A stretch of DNA of 64,000 bases, from contig JAGFBZ010000342.1 of assembly GCA_018398805.1 (NCBI GenBank), forward strand, positions 474,001 through 538,000, given 5' to 3'. This DNA comes from Hirundichthys speculiger (lineage: Eukaryota; Chordata; Actinopteri; Beloniformes; Exocoetidae). Each line of letters opens with the position of its first letter. Position 1 is the stretch's first letter. Shown here one piece after another: positions 23,506-36,781 of the stretch. The notes beneath the pieces are model-generated. The model did no database searches. It was given only the letters and a program-made list of their open reading frames with translations, and had not been told where the DNA came from. The position numbers were made by a program, and so were the translations under genes.

Positions 23506-25060
23506 GGAACTACGGCGACGCCCCTCGACTCCAGGAGTCCATCCAGACATTAAAACGTTCAGTTACGTGAACAACCTTTCCGCTCAGATGCTAACGGAGG
23601 TTTTCTCTTAAAGATGCCGTCTGGATTCATTCTGTTTCACATCGATGGTGGTTTTGTGTAAAGACTGGGTCCAAACCGTCCAAAAAGACTGAGTTCAAAC
23701 TCTTTCACTTTCATAACACCTTTTCTTTCTTTGAGCGTCTCTCTTTTCTTTCATTTACGTTGTACTTTCATACCTCTAGTGTGTTACATTTTCCTTAAGT
23801 TTCTAGAACCATCTGAGCGTCTAATTCCTCATCTCTGCTCTTAAATCACCGGCTTTGTCTTCATAGTTGTGTCTCTTTGTCTTTGTTACCTTTTACCAGT
23901 AAGATCCCCCACCCCCACCCCCCCACCCCCCCCCACCCCCTCAACATCGTAAACAGGAAACAGCTGAACCTCTGCAGACTCTTGTTCTCTCTCTCTTTCT
24001 CTCTTTTTTTTCCTGTCAGTTTCTCGGAAAACGGCAGCAAACCACCTGAACCTGAGCCTCCGTCTCCACCGACCAACGCGGTCGTCGCAGCAGGCCAACG
24101 GTGCGGTTGGAGGTTAGCGAGCTCCGACGTGTTTACAAGCTAACGAACACGTGCTTCTGAGTAAAAAAAAAAAGAAAAGAAACAATAGATGCTTTCCCCT
24201 CCCCTTTTCTTGTCGGAGGGAGGAATAACTTTCTCGAGGCGAACAACGTGTTAACTTTGACGCGAGTTTGAGGATGTGATCCTTGCGTCGGCGCGCCGCC
24301 TCCTGCCGGGGGATTTTCTCCTCCAGTCAGCGGAAAGATGACGGCCGCTGATGCGAGTGACCTTCAATGAAAGCCTGAGCTGGTTATCGGTACCTGCTGT
24401 TATCTCTCCTTTCAGAGCTGATCGATTCACGCGAGGCCTGTCCTTCTCGTAATGAGGGTTCAGACTAAATAAATCCCCTCGTTGGTGTGAAAGTACTGGC
24501 GCTCGAACCTCCCGTGTGTGTGGCCAGGCCTCGAACACATCGGGCCTCTCGCTGAGCCCCAAAGCCAGACTATATTTAGGCGGCTGGTTTTCTTTTTCTT
24601 CTCCCCTCCGCGAGGGTTGAGAGCCTCTGATTGGGAGAGGCCGACCACAGGAATATGCTGCCTGCGTGTCTCGCCGCTGACATTCAGATAACCATATGTG
24701 GAGGGACGCAGGCGGATGGAGACATCAGCGGTGGTTGGCACGTCGGCTTATCATTAGAAGGCAGAGCGGGCCGGTGATCTCTGCTGCTGGGGAGAAACCT
24801 GATGTGGGACGGACTCCAAACAACACGAGCGGTTTCAGGATGTCACAAGGGGGAGGAGCCTTTGGTTCACCGCTGTGGATTTCCCCCAAATATGTCCTGC
24901 TGAAATGCATCACTTGAAAGCTACACATTGTTTTAATTAGCCATCGCAACGGAACTCTCCGGACCCCCGAACACCGCGCGGTTTAAATGAAAGACCGCCA
25001 CCGTGAAAGAATGTCGTCTCTCGTCGCCGTCGCTCAAACTCCGTGGGTCATTTAGCAAAA
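23506..25060. other. Non-coding; C-rich tract
   Basis: A C-rich low-complexity tract (ccccaccccc words) lies at about 23,905-23,941. The rest is moderately GC-rich unique-looking sequence with no recognised gene. The part 24,540-24,960 has few repeats and could hold regulatory sequence, but no evidence was found. Confidence 0.4.
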
Positions 25061-25064
25061 TCAC

Positions 25065-25880
25065 CACTTCATTTGATATAAAATTACAACTTCATGTGGT
25101 AAAAATGTGTGTAAAATCTCAACTTTTCATTAAAAAAACAGTACAGTGATCCCTTAATTTTTGTGGTTCATGGGGACCGGCGCCCCCCCTGCGAAAAACA
25201 AAATCCGCGAACTGGAGCGGGAGCCCCCCGAGCCTCAATAATGTGTTTAAAATATCTTTAAAATCCGCAAAAAAGTAGCGAAACAAGACAAAGGCTCAAC
25301 TGTGGTCTTTCTGTTTCCTTCACAGCCTCTGGTCTCTGAACCGTAGTAAACAAACTGCTGGTATTGTGCTATTTTTGGCTCGAAATTAGCAGCTAACATG
25401 CTAACAACAACAAAAGAAAAAGTCCAGTTTCTCTGCATGGAACGAGCACTTTATTCCGACACTGCAGAAACTTGTAACATCACACAGGTTGTATTGTTGG
25501 GCTCCTGTCGGTTAACAGAGAATGTAAATCTATACACGCTGGGCTGCTGTTGATGATCACTACACTTTTCATCTAACCCTTTTTTCATTCTGCCGTCCCA
25601 AAACACACACACTACATTACCCATAAGGCCACACCATTACCCATAAGGCCACCTTCTTAAAGGGGCCAGGCTGGCTCACAACATTTCTTCGCTATGAGAG
25701 AACGCGTACAACATCCTGTGATGTTTCTGCGATTTTTCCTTGATTCTTTATTATATTGTATACATCTGAAAAATCCGCGAATAACTAAAACTGCGGAACT
25801 TAAAGCACGAATTGGCGAAGGATCACGGCATTCTCATAAAATCTTGACTTTTTGTTGAAAAATTGTGACTTTAATATGAC
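25065..25880. repeat. AT-rich repeat C fragment, split by a pogo-like element
   Basis: The flanks 25,065-25,140 (acaacttcatgtggtaaaaa, ctcaacttttcatt) and 25,832-25,880 (cttgactttttgttgaaaaat) have the same word style as repeat C and enclose the pogo-like copy. The fragment is short and diverged. Confidence 0.45.
25144..25829 (-). mobile_element. Pogo/Tigger-like element, copy 2 (inverted)
   Basis: Begins cagtgatcccttaattttt and ends cgaaggatcacggca, the mutated inverted counterpart. It is the reverse complement of copy 1 at 5111-5780 and includes one 129-bp unit. TA is present at the left; the right TA has changed to CA. Confidence 0.75.
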
Positions 25881-28100
25881 AGAGGCTACTTAAGTACTGT
25901 AAAGGTGGCGCTATTTTCACCCTCTAGGTGGCAGCACCAGTCAAAACTCGTTGCGGAGACGACCACTTACAGGAAAAGAATACAAATTTTTACGTCCATT
26001 TTACGTCCTTTTCTAGCTTCAACTGGCTGCGGTATCCGATCACATCAGAGCAAAGAAGCTACGCATCTATCCCTTCACGGCTGACGAGATGTGGCTTGAA
26101 GCGGCCGAAAGAGAAGATGATCGAAGGCGTGGATTCGGCGTGAGAGGAAGAGATTATCACTGACGGCAACGTAATTGGCAATCGTTGGGGGGACACCAAT
26201 GGTACCAAACACTTTAATGTGACACGCCAACATTTAGCAACATTTGCTAAAGTTTTAAAAGGCCCAGCCTGTCAGAGCCGAACTCGCCAAGCTCAGCGTC
26301 GTCACTGCTTTATTTGGTGAATGTAAAATCAACTTTACTGTAAAACTGTCGATTTTAAAAGGTTTAATGCTAACGTTGACGTTGTAGTGTACGTCGGGTT
26401 TCGGGGCAGCTTAGCAGCAGAACTCACAGCTGAAACATTCACCTTCAAACGGCGGAAATTTGGCAGTTTATGTCGTGCTGCTGGGTGCAGCTACTTTAGC
26501 CCCACACTAGCCAAGAGCTGCTTTGTGTTCTGGGCTCCGACTACTCGGTCGACCCAACACCGACCGAACAAGGGTTCCTCTGTTGGTCATCGTTTCAGCG
26601 GTCGTTTCAGTGTGAGATGAGGCTGGATGGAGAGATTTCGGTTTAGCCACCAAACTACTTGTTCAGGTTGATGAAAAATATCATGATTGAAATGGTGAAC
26701 ACGCCCCACTGGGAATCCTGCTAATGGCTACACTGGGAGGGAGACTGGGCTTGAGGGCAGACAGTTAAAATTAGCAGCCCCCTGCTGAACAAAGTGCTGC
26801 TTTAGGATTAGAGTCTGGGGGTCTGGGGATTTAGATCTGAAGGAGATCAAGCAAAGCAGGGCTAAAAGGAGACCAAATACTGGATTTACATCCATGAGGG
26901 AGACTGAAAAACATTCATGCTGATGTGCAAAGGCGAGAGATGCGTGGCCTTTTAGTGTCAGGTATCGTGACCAAACCGTACCTTAGTGCTTGTTTCATCC
27001 TAGACTGATGGTGTCCTTGAAAAAAAACTGACTTCAATCGCAAAATGGTGTTGTTGTTTAATGTGCACAGACTTCGAGAGGTTTCCTTGTTTAGACTTCG
27101 ACACAACTGTTGCCCGGAAATGGAGACGGCGTCTATCGCGCTCCACCCAAACCCCAATAAGGCCTGATGCTCGAGTCTGGAATGACTTCCTCTGCTGTAC
27201 GAGCGCTAACTGACGGGTGACACCGGCAGCCTGGAGGAGAGGGTATAAAGATAGACGGACGGAGGAGGGGGTCGATAGGGGAGGAATCTAGGGGGGAGGA
27301 GGAGGGGGGGTGCATAACATAGAGATAAAGGTGCCAGGTCATGAGGTTGGACTAGTTCTGCTGCAACGGATAGTTGGAAGGTGATAAAATGTGAAGCAAA
27401 GGAGATCAAATCAAAGCTTTCACTGACTTCTCCCTCCGATGCAATAAAAAGTCCTTGGAGATGGCCCGCCCACAGGCGTCAGCAGCTGTCAATCAAGAGA
27501 CTGCCTTCTCAGGAGACCGTCTGCGGTGACCGACACCAACACCAACGCGGCGGCTTCTCCCAGCTTGGAATCTCAAGACCTTCGTGACTTCAAAGAGCTG
27601 CTTTATTTAAAACGGTTTGCTCAGCAAGAACAGACCTGCGTGCCGAGGTTCACTAAAAGTTGAGTGTCACAAAAAAACAGAAAAACGTGGAATCCTGACA
27701 TTTTAAATCACGGGAAACGACTCGGTCCCGAAGTACACAACGAGGCTGTTAACTGTTACGAGTACCTCAGAAGTAGGCGTAATTGCATTATACATAAGGA
27801 AGATGAGATTCACTGCACTAATTGCACAGGTGGTCATCAAAGCTGTCGGTGAAGGCCGTGTACCAGCTAGCTCAGGGATGTTACTGGCGTGACCATCATG
27901 ACGTGATGGTCCTCCATTATCAGTCTGCTGGAGACCAGGGTTAATCTGGTCGTCCTGTATCAACAAGCATTAAACACTTCCTGTATCCATCCAACCCCAC
28001 ATCGGTACAAAACCACCCTCGTGCCTCACTGTTTGGACTAAACTCAACCTTAGCAAATTCTGCAAGCTAGTCAACCGGGATCCGTGATTCGCTGGATGTT
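25881..28100. other. Non-coding, no gene recognised
   Basis: About 2.2 kb of mixed sequence with frames under 90 codons. A G-rich stretch lies at 27,290-27,310. No family recognised. Confidence 0.35.
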
Positions 28101-28243
28101 TCATAAACTGTTTAAGAATGTTTTTCATCTCCAGGAGTTTTAGACTTTACGTAATTCAGTTCATGTCAGAAGCTGCTGGTCCGTCATCCGGTGTCCCACA
28201 GGGTTCCATCTTAGGCCCCTTCCTGTTTTCACTCTGGAGATTC
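28100..28243 (+). pseudogene. LINE reverse-transcriptase fragment
   Basis: Positions 28,184-28,237 encode SSGVPQGSILGPFLFSLW. GVPQGSILGPLLF is the hallmark RT motif of L2/Jockey-type LINEs, just upstream of the catalytic YADD box. Upstream codons are degraded. The fragment stops at the left end of the MITE at 28,245. Confidence 0.75.
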
Positions 28244-28244
28244 T

Positions 28245-29072
28245 GGAGCCCTGTTTGGGCTCTATTATTATGAAATACAGGCATTTATTATGATGAAATA
28301 TTTCCCATTATTATGATAATGGATTCGTTTTTCATAAGAATGAGCTTTTACATATTAATGGCTTAGTTTTTCATAAGAATGATTTGTGTGTCAATCACAG
28401 CAGAGAGAGCGGAGCCATTTATGTGATTGGCTGCCCTTTCATTCAGGCATAAGCAACAGAACAGTGAATATCGATAGTAAGCGAGAGGTGCAATGTATAT
28501 ACTCCAGGCCAGTAGGTGGCAGAATGCACCTCAGTTTACGGTTAAAAGCTGACATCGACTAAGAAATGTCAAGGTTTCCCGTAGCTCAGTCCAAGCTGCC
28601 ATAGCTACAATCGGACTAGGAGCGCACCTTGATGACGCCACGGCCCGCTGCTAACGGGACCTCACGGTCAAAACTAGTCGATATCAGAGCGTAGAATGGA
28701 GAAGGATCAGCCAATGAGCGTGCAGGTCAACCACTGGTCCCGCCCACTGGCTAAATGTCATTATTATGTAAAAGCTCATTCTTATGAAAAAGGAAGCCAT
28801 TATGTAAAAACTCATTCTTAGATAAAAGAGCCATTCTGAAATAAACTATTATGCATTAAATAATTATAAAAAGATTAAATAATAATAAAAATATATTTCA
28901 CAATAATTACATTTTTTTATAATAATGGGAAATATTTCATAATAATACACATATATTTCATAATAATGGGAAACATTTCATAATAATGGATACGTATTTC
29001 ATAATAATAAATGCCTGTATTTCATAATAATAGACTCATTTATTCATTGAATTATGACCCAAACGGGGCTCC
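28245..29072. mobile_element. Large AT-rich MITE with long inverted repeats
   Basis: The outer ends are ggagccctgtttgggct (28,245) and acccaaacggggctcc (to 29,072). A second, perfect inverted pair is ttattatgaaatacaggcat (28,264) and atgcctgtatttcataataa (to about 29,033). Further in, tcataagaatgagcttttac and aaaagctcattcttatgaa are also inverted complements. The right arm has an extra 25 bp between the outer and inner repeats. No coding sequence. The target duplication is not clear, so superfamily is open. Confidence 0.8.
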
Positions 29073-29884
29073 ATAGAAGATTTGACTCAATAGGCCTTGA
29101 TTTCTCATCAAGACGGATAAATATCTGTCGTCTGTGTCAGGATGTGACTCTCTGTAGCCTCCAAATGAGAGTCAGGTTGCTCATCTGCCTCATAGAAAAT
29201 GATGCAAAATCAGAGTGGGACACCTTAAGGAAAAAAAAACTGTCACTTTTAAATCGCTGTTTTGAATACGCTGGCAGAGGAATTTCATTTGCGGTTGTAG
29301 CCTTCTTTAAATGAGTTTGAGAAAAAGTCTTAAGTTTGAGAAAAAGTCCTTTAAGCAATAATCAGCAGACCAGGGGCGGGAAATGGGAGCGATCTCATTC
29401 CAGTTTCTGCACAGTCATGCTAAAAGCCACCTCCTGCGTCAGATCTAACGGGTCTGCTGGCGTGAGCGGCGATGACACAAATCTGTGTTTAATTTTCTGC
29501 TCTTGTTTGCACGACCTCCGGAGCAAAGTCTGACTCAATCACAGGGAAGGTAAAGAGAAAAGTGTGTCCGTCCACGTGTCTGAAGACTCACGTGTTTATC
29601 CACGTTTAGAAATTCAGTTATTTACACGTAGATAAACGAGATTGGTTATTGGCTTTAATACAAAAGAAGCATACTCACTATCTCCTGTCTGTCCTCTGGA
29701 AGCCCCTCCCCTCCCGTTCGTGGTGGAAGCGGGTCACCCCGGTCCAAGGGTAGTTTGTCGCCGCCGTCTTCTTTTCCCTTCATTGTCCTTCCTGCGCTGG
29801 AGCTGGGGAGCCCGGGGCAGATGTTGACGCTGGTGGTGATGAGTCACGCTGTGGCGCCCATGGCGTCTCAGTGATGGCGCACCC
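29073..29884. other. Non-coding, nothing recognised
   Basis: No gene, repeat end or tract stands out. Confidence 0.35.
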
Positions 29885-30042
29885 ATGAAAAACCGGAAGA
29901 CAACGTCCAACGGACAGATGAGACCAGACCGGAGCCGTCTGGCCTCGATGCTCGGTCCCTACGTTTGGAGAAAATCAAAGAAACACCTCACAGCCACCAT
30001 GAAGCACGGAGGTGGAGCGGCCATAGTTTGGGGCTGTCTGAA
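29885..30042 (+). pseudogene. Tc1-type transposase fragment, cut by a hAT copy
   Basis: The frame reads LGPYVWRKSKKH, then MKHGGGAAIVWGCL, the segment of Tc1 transposases between the first and second catalytic Asp residues. It breaks off after GCL where family H sequence begins. Upstream, GQMRPDRS is a frame-shifted remnant of the first Asp motif (cagatgagacc). Confidence 0.75.
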
Positions 30043-30489
30043 CCTGAGGTTCCGACCCGACCCAAATCGGGTCTCAGGTCCATTCAAAAGACGTGACTCC
30101 GGGTTTGGGTTGGAATCGGTACAGTTAGTCTCGGGTCCGGTCGGTGCTCTCTGACAGGCTGGGTCCACGTTTACTCCAGAGAGGTAAAGATATTGGAGGT
30201 GGCAGCTAATGTCAGGACTCGGGGCAGTTTTATTAATTATTAATTAACGTGGCGTGTTTGTCATGAAACAATCGTGTTGCCGTAGCGTGTTATTAGCGGT
30301 TTGCCCGGCAGCTGTAAAGCACAACGGATCGCTAACATGACAACACTGGATGAGAGAACATATTCACGACACGTCCTGACCGCTGTAGGCTATTAGCGTT
30401 AGCAGTTGCTACCAATAGCATCTGTATCCACAAAGAAAATAACGACGTGGATTTATTGTTGTTTACATCACGTAGCCTAAGTAGCAACT
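30043..30489 (+). mobile_element. hAT family H, copy 2 (both ends truncated)
   Basis: Aligns with the part of copy 1 from the cctgaggttccgaccc phrase to cacgtagcctaagtagcaac. Both terminal repeats are missing, so no target duplication can be read. It joins directly to the Tc1 fragment on its left. Confidence 0.85.
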
Positions 30490-32818
30490 CGCTGTTGAAT
30501 GTTTCGTTGCTGCCCATCTCGCTGGTCTGAAACAAAGGCTCGAGTTACAACCAGAGAAGATTTTCAGGCACCGCTGATGGACCCGAAACCTGCCAGAGCG
30601 CCGGGCGACTTGGATGCTGCATGGCTTTGGTCCTTCAAGCAGAGGAGCACAAGCCCCCCCCCCAGCCCCCGCAGGAGGGCTGGACCCTGTCATCTGGCCG
30701 CCGCCAGCAAAGGAGGTCCCCAGATGTCACCCCACCCCCACCCCCCATGCTAACATACCACACACCGGCGGCCACCGGGCCTTTGTTCTCAGACCACGAC
30801 CCGCTGCTTTTATAGAGCAACAGAGAAAAAAACGACATTAAATGTCTGAGCTACATGACGAAACCCGACTCTGTTTACTCGTCATATCTTTATCTTTATC
30901 GTTCCGAGGTAGTCGGCCGCACCTTCTGGGACTTTCCACCTGATCAAAGCGTCTCTGCAGCAGCTCTGTTGCTACGTGAGATAAAAGGGACGGGCAGAAA
31001 ACGTTTTTACGCCCGAGCTGAAGGTCTAACGCGGTTCCTGGAGTCGACCCCACGGGCCGAGACAGAAGTCGAGCAAAGCGGGTCTTCGAGTTCATGTCCA
31101 TTCAGTGAGATAAAAGTACATCCATGTGTGTGTGTGTGTGTGTGTAGATGCATTAGCTGGACGTTAGCATGGATGTTTACATGTTTTCAGAACAAGCAAA
31201 GGATTTGCAATCCACCTCTTTCTATTTTTTTTTTTTTTTGCAGAAAAACAAGCCAAAACAGCTCAAATGAGTCATTTGCGAAACTCGGCCTCGGCGGCGG
31301 AGGCTGCGGTGGGGGGGTTAGGGGGCGGTTGGGTATTTCAAAACTCAGTTCAGTCTGAATCACTGCTCGGATGGTTCCCTTTATTCGCTTCCTCCCCAGA
31401 TTATATTCTCCAAACATCCATTATTCAGAGCGCCGGCCCCCAGCTGTCGAGGCCTCGCGCTGCTCCGTGTTTGCAGAGGTGAAGCTGCAGCCATAACAGC
31501 TCCTCCCGTCGCATCGCCTTTGTCTGCGCGTCAAACTGAGCCTCGTGGGGTTTTTTTGTTTTTTTCTTGTCCATGCCGCAAAGCAACCTGGGAGCTTCCA
31601 GCTCTGGGTTCTGCAGAGTCAGATGTTTCAGAAACGTTTCAGGAGGGTCGGAGGGTCACAACCTTTCATTTTAAGGGTGTCGTGATTCAACCGGACCGGG
31701 CCTCCGTTTGGAGACCATCCGCTGCTCGGTGTCGGCTTGTTGTCCTAAAAGTGTCCTCGTATGAAGCTCAGTTGCTCAGTTTGACGTCCCCGGAGAAAAT
31801 CCAACGCCAGTGAGGCAAGAATACTGCTGACTTGAGCTCCCCCCCCCCCCCCCCCCCAGTCCCCCAGTCCCCCCGTCCAGAGACGACCCACTCAATCGTT
31901 AAGTAGCAGCTCAAACTCCAGTCTGATCCCCGATGAGGCCTCAGCAGCTGCGACTGCGTTTGTCAGTTTGCAAGCAGAGCGGGAGGACATTTTATGTTTT
32001 AAATCATCTTCTTCCCATCTAAATTCAATCTTGATCTTTATTTAGATTCGCCCAAAGGACTACTGCAAAAAAAAAAAAAAAAAAAAACAACTCGACAGCG
32101 CATGAAAACGTCCCATCAAAATGATCAACAGACTGCGCTTCTACGCATTTAAGTTGGCTGGAAGCCCGGAGTCGAAACACATTTGCTCCACATTCTCAGG
32201 CATTTGTTTATATGTCGCTAGCAGCATCGCTATCGTGAAGACGGATGAATCTTTATATAGTCAGAATCAGCTAAATGAAGCCCCGTTTTTTTTATAAAAC
32301 TTCAGAGCCTCGACCGCCGTCCTGGATCAGTCACAGTCGGCCGGCTGCTCCCGTCACCGGACCCTTGCACCTTAAATCCACGTCACTCCCATAAGCTGAA
32401 GGACGTCCCGACAGCTGCCGCCCCAGATGGAACCGACAGTTCGGCGATAATCATCGCTGATGCCACGAGCTTTGGTTTGTTTTGTTTTCTGAAGTAATTA
32501 GTTGATCACTTGTGTCGATGCTTCTTTGGCGGAGCTTTGACGGTTTTATCCCAGATAGTGTTACCAGTCAGCTCACATGATGTCATGAAAAAACAAATTA
32601 ATCCGACTGAAATCGTAGTTTTTAAAATGCACATAAAAAATATTAAGAGGAATCGAACTCAACCGAGCTCTTTGTAGTGGAACCGACCCAGTCAGATGAT
32701 GCTGCTAGAAGTCGGGACGCTCGACGCCGTCCTAGCGTGACTCTTCAATCCTACCACCGACCACTAGGCTGTGTTGCGGGTTTTCTTCTGCAGTGCTGCA
32801 GCCAATAGGCTCTTGCCA
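30490..32818. other. Non-coding; TG repeat, poly-C and poly-A tracts
   Basis: (TG)n at about 31,126-31,146, a 19-base C run at 31,839-31,857, and an A run at about 32,067-32,086. Overlapping frames at 30,600-31,480 are compositionally biased (Pro, Gly) and are not supported as genes. Confidence 0.4.
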
Positions 32819-33345
32819 ATTGTGCTAGCATAATCTGAGTAATTGAGCATAATTTTTGCCCCTTTTTCCAAAAGTAACACTGCTAGCATAATCCGTATAT
32901 TTTCGTCTTAATAGCACAATTTTAGAATAATTCAAGAAAACGAAGATCTCAGCTACTAAAAACGATAGATTACTATTAACAGTTAGTTCCACTCCTATTT
33001 TGCGATTGCTTTTTAGTTGTGTTGAGATACCGCGGGAATTCGATGAAACGGAACCGTAAGTCTGTGTCTCTGTCCCAGACTCCTTAGTCTTTCTCCCAGC
33101 GCTCGTTCCAAAATGGCGGCCGCAACGCCAAACGTATAGGCCTAACCACCGGATAGTTACCCAGATTTTGAACAACCGGGCCCAGAACGTCAGGCCAGGA
33201 TTAATAAAATACATTTTCAAACTTGTCTTGTGAGTTGTGAAGTTTGTGCACAGAATTATTTTTTTGAAAAGTAGCATAATTTGGGCAAAAAACGAGCACT
33301 ACCACTAGCATAATATGCTACTTTTACTAGCACAATCGGCAAATG
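32819..33345. mobile_element. Candidate MITE
   Basis: Left end ccaattgtgctagcataat and right end ttactagcacaatcgg are inverted complements over about 14 bp. The word gctagcataat recurs inside near both ends. No coding sequence. It lies just beyond the btg1 3' end. Target duplication not resolved. Confidence 0.5.
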
Positions 33346-33537
33346 CCTAGCAGCCAGCAGCGGCGTGCTTCCTTTTGTTTCATGTTAGCGCGCACCCGGC
33401 CGTGACCCGCCGGGCTTTTCGACTCAAAACAGCCTCAAAAGATTACGATCAATTACCGAACGACAGCTTTCGAATCCGACCTCTGATAAATGACGACAGA
33501 TCTCACAGGGGTGTTATGATGCCAAGATAGGAAATCT

Positions 33538-33543
33538 TTTATT
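33538..33543 (-). promoter_or_regulatory. btg1: Distal btg1 polyadenylation signal AATAAA
   Basis: Minus-strand context ctctgtaataaaagatttcc. Cleavage would fall near 33,515-33,525. Two upstream AATAAA hexamers (34,196 and 36,153) could serve shorter isoforms. Confidence 0.55.
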
Positions 33544-36152
33544 ACAGAGAGAAAAAAAAAAATTTCTTCCAAAATATAGAAATCTGTACAACTTCCGCAC
33601 AATTTACATGAACTGTACAAATTTACAGCAGTTCATCACGACATACCCAAGGAAAAGAAACTGAACACAATAAAGATGTACTGACATGAGATCACACGAT
33701 ACAGCTTTTCTTCTTGGGTAAGCTCAGATTTTTTTGTCTATTTTATCATTTTGTATGTAAATAGAAAAACAAAAAAAAGGAAAAAAAAGAGAGAATGGGA
33801 AATGAAAAAAAACAAAGGATACGTCTACACTTACAGATGGAAACTATTTTTTTCTTTTTTTTTTTCTTTTTTACCACAACAACTTTGGTCCTTGCCAACA
33901 CTCCCGTCGCAAATGGCTTCACTTACGAAAAGCGTCATCCATGTTAAAAGATGAATTACAAAAACAGAAGACATCTAGAAAACACCTCAGGATAGCAATT
34001 ATTGGCACTTCCCATGTATAATGCTATACACTCTACCAATTGTTGTACAGTTACGATACATTCTACAAATATGTAAAACACCTTAAATGTGAAAGTGACA
34101 ATAATTCAACCGATCGATGATGACAATATTTAACAAACCTGCTGTTCCCTTCCGACTTCATGTCTTAACATGCACAACTTTTCCATAAGAGTATATTTAT
34201 TGAATGTCCGAGGCCTGAGTTTGGCAATACATTCCAGGAGAGACTGGTCGCGTCTCCGATAGAACAAAAAAAAAAAAGTCACACAACTTCAAATCGACAT
34301 TTAGTGCATTTATGTGCTATTTTTACCTCTGAAATATTCAAAGCACTCATGACGTTTCTGTAAATCTATGTGCGCGCGAGCTGAATGGATGTCGTCAAGG
34401 TGATCTAAAACCATTTCGGGTGGTAGAGCGATTGAGAAGGCGATGAAGGGGGGAGGTTAGGATGTACGGTTTTCTTTTTTTAAATCTTTCTTTTTAGTCC
34501 TAAAAAAAAAAAAAAAAAACAGGTTAAATCATCAGATTGGGAACGAAAAAAGGGAAAAAAAATCTACCGGTGCGACTATAAAACATCTAGAGAAAAAGCA
34601 GGACGAGATGGTCGTCATCGTCATCTCTCGTCTGAAATATAGACCAATCTCAAAACGTCTCGTTTAAAAAGCTATAATGGAGCAGCGCGGCGCCGAAAGT
34701 AGCGTCCACCACGGAGACCAAAGCTGGCGAGCTGGGGGGGACGCTTCGTCGCTGCTGTTCACAGATTCGCTGAGGGGAGTATCAGCAGAGAGCAGGGCAG
34801 CTAAGGGGGGGTGGGTCGCAGTGCATCGAAGTTTATAGCTATATTACCCATGATCCTCTCTGCTCAAGCGCCCGCGGGTCTGGCGGTGAGCGGCGAAGCA
34901 GCCCGCCGTGACAGATTTGGCCTGAGCGACACCCGCCAGCCGCCGACCGCTCAGCGCCGGGACCACGGGCCTCCGTGTGTGTATGGGAAGGGGCGGGGGG
35001 GTGGAGGGGGGGCGGGTCCATCAGACGGCCACATGTAAACAAAGTTGCTACTCTCAAACCCAGTAAATCAAGTGCAGCGCAGTCCAGTGAGATGAAAACG
35101 GCGGCCCTGGTACCCTGAATCCCTCATCCGAGATCCAAGCTTCCTCGACTCTTACTAGACAACCCCCCCACCCCCTTACCCCCGCCCCCAGTGCAGTTTG
35201 AGCACGCCAAGCGCGTGTGCTGGTTATCCATCGCCAATACGTGGGAGGGGCTTCTGGCCAAGGATGGGGAGGGGCTAGCTGAAGGGGTCCAGAAGGGAAG
35301 GTTGGGTGGGCCGGTGGGTGTGGGGGGGCTGGAGGGATTTTAGCTGCCCTGGACAATGGGAGTCCAGCCCCGGCCCCACCCCCCACATCCCCCCTCCCAA
35401 CCCTCACCCTCTCTCACATGCGAGCTCCCCACCCCCGCCGTCCTTACCCGACTCCTCGCAGTGATGGATTATGATATGTGTCACATTGAGTCTACCTGCA
35501 TCCCAGGGGGGGCTGGGGGGGCCTTGTTGGCTGAACAGGAGGTCTGAGCTAAGGGGTGATATGTGGCACTTGAGGCACTAACCCCCCCTCCCCCCACACA
35601 CACACACCAGCAGGGTGGGTTGAAGCTGCCAGGCTGGAAAGACCCATAAGGCAGTGCGCTTCCAGGTCACACTAAAGCACCTCCCCCTTTTTTTTCTACG
35701 ACCTCAGAAATTAACACCCGAACCGTCAGACCTCCTCTGGGGCCAAATAAACTTCTAACCCTCCTTCAAATCAGCAACACAACAAAAAAAAAAGAAAAGA
35801 CAAAACCCCCGCCGGGGGTCGCGTGGAACCAACGAAGGAACGAACTTAACGGACGACCGGAAGTTTCCGACACACGAAAGAGCTCTGAAATGTTCACAAC
35901 AAATACAGTGTCAAAGAGGCTCTGGCGTCCGCGGCCGCTAACAACAACAACGAGCTACAGTATGAAGAGAAACGGACCGAAACCCGGAAAAATACGCGGA
36001 GAAGACGACATTCGATTGGATGGAATGCAGGCGATTTTCCTCCAAGTTCACATCCCACAGTCTCACGTCAAAGTGCATTCAACGCCAACGCCAGCTGGGC
36101 CCCGGGACCAGGATTTGGGTCTATAGCCGCCCCTCCCCCACCCTCATCTAGT

Positions 36153-36158
36153 TTTATT
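36153..36158 (-). promoter_or_regulatory. btg1: Possible proximal btg1 polyadenylation signal
   Basis: AATAAA on the minus strand about 820 bases after the stop codon, in the context gaataaaac. Use is unproven. Confidence 0.35.
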
Positions 36159-36268
36159 CATGCTACACTTCTTCTTTTTTAAATAGTTTTGGTGACGCAG
36201 GGAACAAAAAGCAAAAAAAAACAACACAGGAAGTTGATTGTGAACCTTAATAACATTCATTCATTCTT

Positions 36269-36300
<32 letters not shown>

Positions 36301-36745
36301 GGGGAGGAGCGGGTAAGGGTCCGGCGTCCTCCCCGGGTGCTGCCTGAACCTCAACCTCCTCCCCGTCCAGGAAAAAAAAAAAAAAAAAAAAACAAAAAAA
36401 CGAAACCTCACGGAAAATCCAGCGGGATCGTTTAGAGCTCAAGAGGTGATTTAATCCTGACAATTTACGGTTGTTTCTGCAGTGGCGTGTTGAACGTGTA
36501 CCCATAGTAACCAAAAGTAAGGAAAGTGCAAAGTCAATGCTGATACCCCCCCTCCCTCCTCCCCCAAAGATGGAGCGGATCTGGATGTCGTGCCGAGCCG
36601 AGGGCGGCGTCTCCGTGCCGGTTCCTGGTTGGTTGGTTGGTTTAGCTGCCCCAACAGTTCCATAAAGCCTCTCCTAATAAAAATTAAAAAGGCGGAGTGC
36701 CCAGCTCGTCCAATGACAACACAACAGACGTTAACGGGAAGAGAG

Positions 36746-36781
<36 letters not shown>

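Noticed and set aside
32825..33277. 150-codon minus-strand frame downstream of btg1
   Set aside because: Lies entirely inside the MITE candidate with gctagcataat repeats; no domain recognised.
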